Shown here one piece after another: positions 61,914-64,000 of a stretch of DNA of 64,000 bases. Both the position numbers and the translations under genes were made by a program. How positions within the stretch are numbered: the first letter of the stretch is position 1; the number at the start of each line of letters is the position of its first letter. This DNA is from Antarcticimicrobium luteum (GTDB lineage: Bacteria > Pseudomonadota > Alphaproteobacteria > Rhodobacterales > Rhodobacteraceae): positions 62,001 through 126,000 of the forward strand of contig NZ_SMUV01000065.1 in NCBI RefSeq assembly GCF_004358185.1, given 5' to 3'. The notes beneath the pieces are model-generated. The model saw nothing but the letters and a program-made list of their open reading frames with translations. It was not told where the DNA came from and ran no database searches.

Positions 61914-64000
61914 AGCTGCGCGCCGTCATATCCGCCCAGGCGTTGCCGGTCGCGGCCGCGCTGGCCCTGTCGCTGCTCTGCGCCGCGCTGCTGATCGCGG
62001 CACCGCGCCCGGGGCTGGCCCAGGCGCGCCCGGACGCGCGCCCCGCCGCCGGCACCGAGGCCGCCGCCGGGACCGAGCCGCCGGCGATGCTGGTGGCCGA
62101 CCGCGTCTTTATCACCCGCGACCGCAAGCTGGTGGCCGAAGGCGCCGTCGAAGCGTTTCAGGGCGACATCCGGCTCAGCGCCCGCCGCATCACCTTTGAC
62201 CGGAAGACCGGGCAACTCACGATCGAAGGGCCGATCCGCATCGACCAGGGCGACCGCATCATCGTTCTGGCCAGCGCCGCCGAAATGGACCGGGGCCTGC
62301 GTAACGGCCTGCTGCGCGGCGCCCGCATGGTATTCGACCAGCAGGTTCAGCTTGCCGCCCTGCAGATGGTCCGCGTCGGCGGCCGCTATACCCAGCTTTA
62401 CAAGACGACCGTCACCTCCTGCCATGTCTGCGCCGACGGCCGACCGCCGCTGTGGCAGATCCGCGCCCGCAGCGTGACCCACGATCAGCAAGAGCGGCAG
62501 CTCTATTTCAAGGGCGCGCAACTGCGGGTTCTGGACGTACCGGTGTTCTATTTTCCGGCGCTGCGCCTGCCCGACCCCTCGCTCGAGCGCGCCACCGGGT
62601 TTCTGATCCCGACGATCCGCACCACCTCGCAGCTCAGCACCGGGATCCGGGTTCCCTATTTCTTCCGCATCGGCGATCACAAGGATCTGACCGTCACCCC
62701 TTATGTGTCGTCGCGGACCAAGACCCTGGGGCTGCGCTATCGCCAGGCCTTCCGCCGGGGCCGGATCGAGCTCGAAGGCGCCTTTACCCGCGACAAACTG
62801 ATCCCGGGCGACAATCGCGGTTATTTCTTCGGCACCGGCCAGTTCGAGCTGAACAACCGGTTCAAGCTCAACTTCGACGCCAAGACCGCCTCGGACAACG
62901 CCTATCTGGTGGACTATGGCCTGACCGAATACGACCGGCTGCGCAGCGAGCTGGAGCTGACCCGGACGACGCGCGACAATGCCCTGCGCGCGGCGGTAAC
63001 CCACTACGACTCACTGATTGACGGCGAAGACGAGTCGCGCCTGCCGACGCTGATCACCGATTTCTCGTTCGAGCAGCGCATCTACCCGCGTCCGCTGGGC
63101 GGCGAGCTGCGGCTGGGGATCGACCAGCGCAATTACCACCGCACCTCGGGCCTCAATATCTTCGGCCGCGACGTCCACCGCCTGACTGCGGATGCCGAAT
63201 GGCGGCGCAACTGGATCTTTGGTCCCGGTCTTCGGGCCGACTGGATCATGGGCGTCTCTGCCGATCGCTTCGACATTCAGGACGACGCCACCTACCCCGG
63301 CTCGATCGATCGCGTCACACCGCGCGCGTCCCTGTCGCTGCGCTATCCGATGACGCGCGTGTCCGGCGGGGGGGTCACCCATTTCCTCGAACCGCTGGTC
63401 CAGATCGGCTGGAGCGACCTCAGCGGCGCCGCCGCCCCGATCGACGAAAGCGGTTTTGTCGAGTTCGATCAGGGCAACCTGCTGTCGCTGTCGCGCTTTC
63501 CCTCGTCGGATGTGCGCGAGGACGGCACCACTCTGGCCGCAGGGGTGAACTGGGCGCGCTATACGGCCTCGGGCTGGCAGGCGAACGCCACCCTCGGCCA
63601 GGTCTTCCGCGGTTTGGCGGACCCGAACTTCTCGACCACCTCGGGGCTGTCGGGGGAATCCTCGGCGCTGCTGGTCGCCGGACAGATCCTGATGGACCGG
63701 GGCCTCAGCCTGACCGGGCGCAGCCTGCTGGACGACTCGCTCAGGTTCAACAAGGTCGAGATGCGCGGCGCATGGTCCAGCCAGCGCACCAGGGTCAGCG
63801 GCTCGTACCTCTGGCTCGGGGTCGACCCTGTCGAGGGGCGCACCGCCGATGTATCCGAATTCTGGTTCGACGGCAGCTACCGCGTCAGCACGACCTGGAC
63901 CGCCAGCGCCAACCTGCGCTACGACATCGCCGATGACAGCGCCTCGAGCGCGGGCGTCGGGCTGACCTACCGGAACGAATGCGTGACGGTCGATCTTTCG
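61910..64000 (+). CDS. lptD: LPS assembly protein LptD (3' end outside window)
   Basis: 697 codons are open to the last base. It uses a GTG that overlaps the lptG stop (GTGA). A signal peptide (cleavage near AQARP) is followed by an LptA-like N-terminal domain (ADRVFITRDRKLVAEGAVEAFQGD) and the outer-membrane barrel, with VFYFPALRLPDPSLERATGFLIPTI as a family landmark. Cysteines at residues 171, 174 and 691 may form the structural disulfides. It inserts lipopolysaccharide into the outer leaflet together with LptE. Confidence 0.9.
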   Translation, partial: MKLRAVISAQALPVAAALALSLLCAALLIAAPRPGLAQARPDARPAAGTEAAAGTEPPAMLVADRVFITRDRKLVAEGAVEAFQGDIRLSARRITFDRKTGQLTIEGPIRIDQGDRIIVLASAAEMDRGLRNGLLRGARMVFDQQVQLAALQMVRVGGRYTQLYKTTVTSCHVCADGRPPLWQIRARSVTHDQQERQLYFKGAQLRVLDVPVFYFPALRLPDPSLERATGFLIPTIRTTSQLSTGIRVPYFFRIGDHKDLTVTPYVSSRTKTLGLRYRQAFRRGRIELEGAFTRDKLIPGDNRGYFFGTGQFELNNRFKLNFDAKTASDNAYLVDYGLTEYDRLRSELELTRTTRDNALRAAVTHYDSLIDGEDESRLPTLITDFSFEQRIYPRPLGGELRLGIDQRNYHRTSGLNIFGRDVHRLTADAEWRRNWIFGPGLRADWIMGVSADRFDIQDDATYPGSIDRVTPRASLSLRYPMTRVSGGGVTHFLEPLVQIGWSDLSGAAAPIDESGFVEFDQGNLLSLSRFPSSDVREDGTTLAAGVNWARYTASGWQANATLGQVFRGLADPNFSTTSGLSGESSALLVAGQILMDRGLSLTGRSLLDDSLRFNKVEMRGAWSSQRTRVSGSYLWLGVDPVEGRTADVSEFWFDGSYRVSTTWTASANLRYDIADDSASSAGVGLTYRNECVTVDLS

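Noticed and set aside
1-64000. CRISPR arrays, tRNA or rRNA genes, phage or toxin-antitoxin modules
   Set aside because: No regularly spaced repeats, no cloverleaf-like sequences with conserved T-arm, and no phage structural or integrase genes were noticed by eye; a tRNAscan or CRISPR search could still find something missed.

Overview
The window reads as a single high-GC (roughly two-thirds G+C) alphaproteobacterial chromosome segment, most likely Rhodobacterales (Roseobacter-type). The reasons are the gene content (two tripartite TRAP transporters, several MarR regulators, RTX/Hint proteins, dimethylglycine-dehydrogenase-like enzymes) and the ndk / ABC-F / holC / pepA / lptG / lptD neighbourhood at the right end. 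No rRNA, tRNA, CRISPR array or intact insertion sequence was seen.

Layout. 2-2.4 kb: 3' end of a CorC-type CBS protein and a coupled 12-TM-type transporter. 2.4-8.6 kb: two paralogous ~800-residue FAD/GcvT oxidoreductases on opposite strands, either side of an acidic membrane-anchored protein. 8.6-11.8 kb: a MobA-like nucleotidyltransferase and a large RTX-repeat/Hint protein. 12.6-19.8 kb: amidohydrolase, CobW-type GTPase, MarR, a complete TRAP transporter and a D-2-hydroxyacid dehydrogenase. 19.8-31.7 kb: a MarR-controlled catabolic operon: Rieske oxygenase reductase, alpha and beta subunits, acyl-CoA ligase, a thiolase-fold protein without the thiolase cysteine and histidine, a DUF35 protein fused to a degenerate SDR, a cyclase-family hydrolase, an intact SDR and a second TRAP transporter. 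31.7-35.9 kb: a hydratase of the 2-oxopent-4-enoate type, facing an IlvD-like dehydratase, a 3-hydroxyisobutyrate-dehydrogenase-like enzyme and a close relative of arylmalonate decarboxylase. 35.96-45.7 kb: a nine-gene minus-strand operon that joins tryptophan-to-anthranilate breakdown (KynA, KynU) to aerobic 2-aminobenzoyl-CoA degradation (CoA ligase, monooxygenase/reductase, beta-oxidation-like enzymes, RidA, its own MarR).

46-52.4 kb is a looser accessory block: a TfoX-C protein, a LysR regulator divergent from an SbtA-like transporter, an RTX protein that carries an integrin-beta-like I domain with its metal sites preserved, a fatty acid desaturase and a decayed sugar epimerase, with palindromes and hairpins around the RTX gene. 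52.4-64 kb returns to housekeeping: ndk, a Bcr/CflA efflux pump, an ABC-F ATPase, a MarC protein, a retropepsin-like protease, holC, pepA and the LPS-export genes lptG and lptD (cut by the window end). lptF, usually found between pepA and lptG, is absent here.

Most notable: (i) the Rieske / CoA-ligase / Cys-less thiolase / DUF35-pseudoSDR cluster, which looks like an undescribed CoA-dependent aromatic or alicyclic acid pathway with a probable C-C lyase step; (ii) the bacterial integrin-beta-like RTX protein; (iii) the arylmalonate decarboxylase homologue in a native catabolic context; (iv) RidA as a candidate deaminase in the 2-aminobenzoyl-CoA operon; (v) the missing lptF. All functional statements rest on reading motifs and remembered family features; no database search was run.
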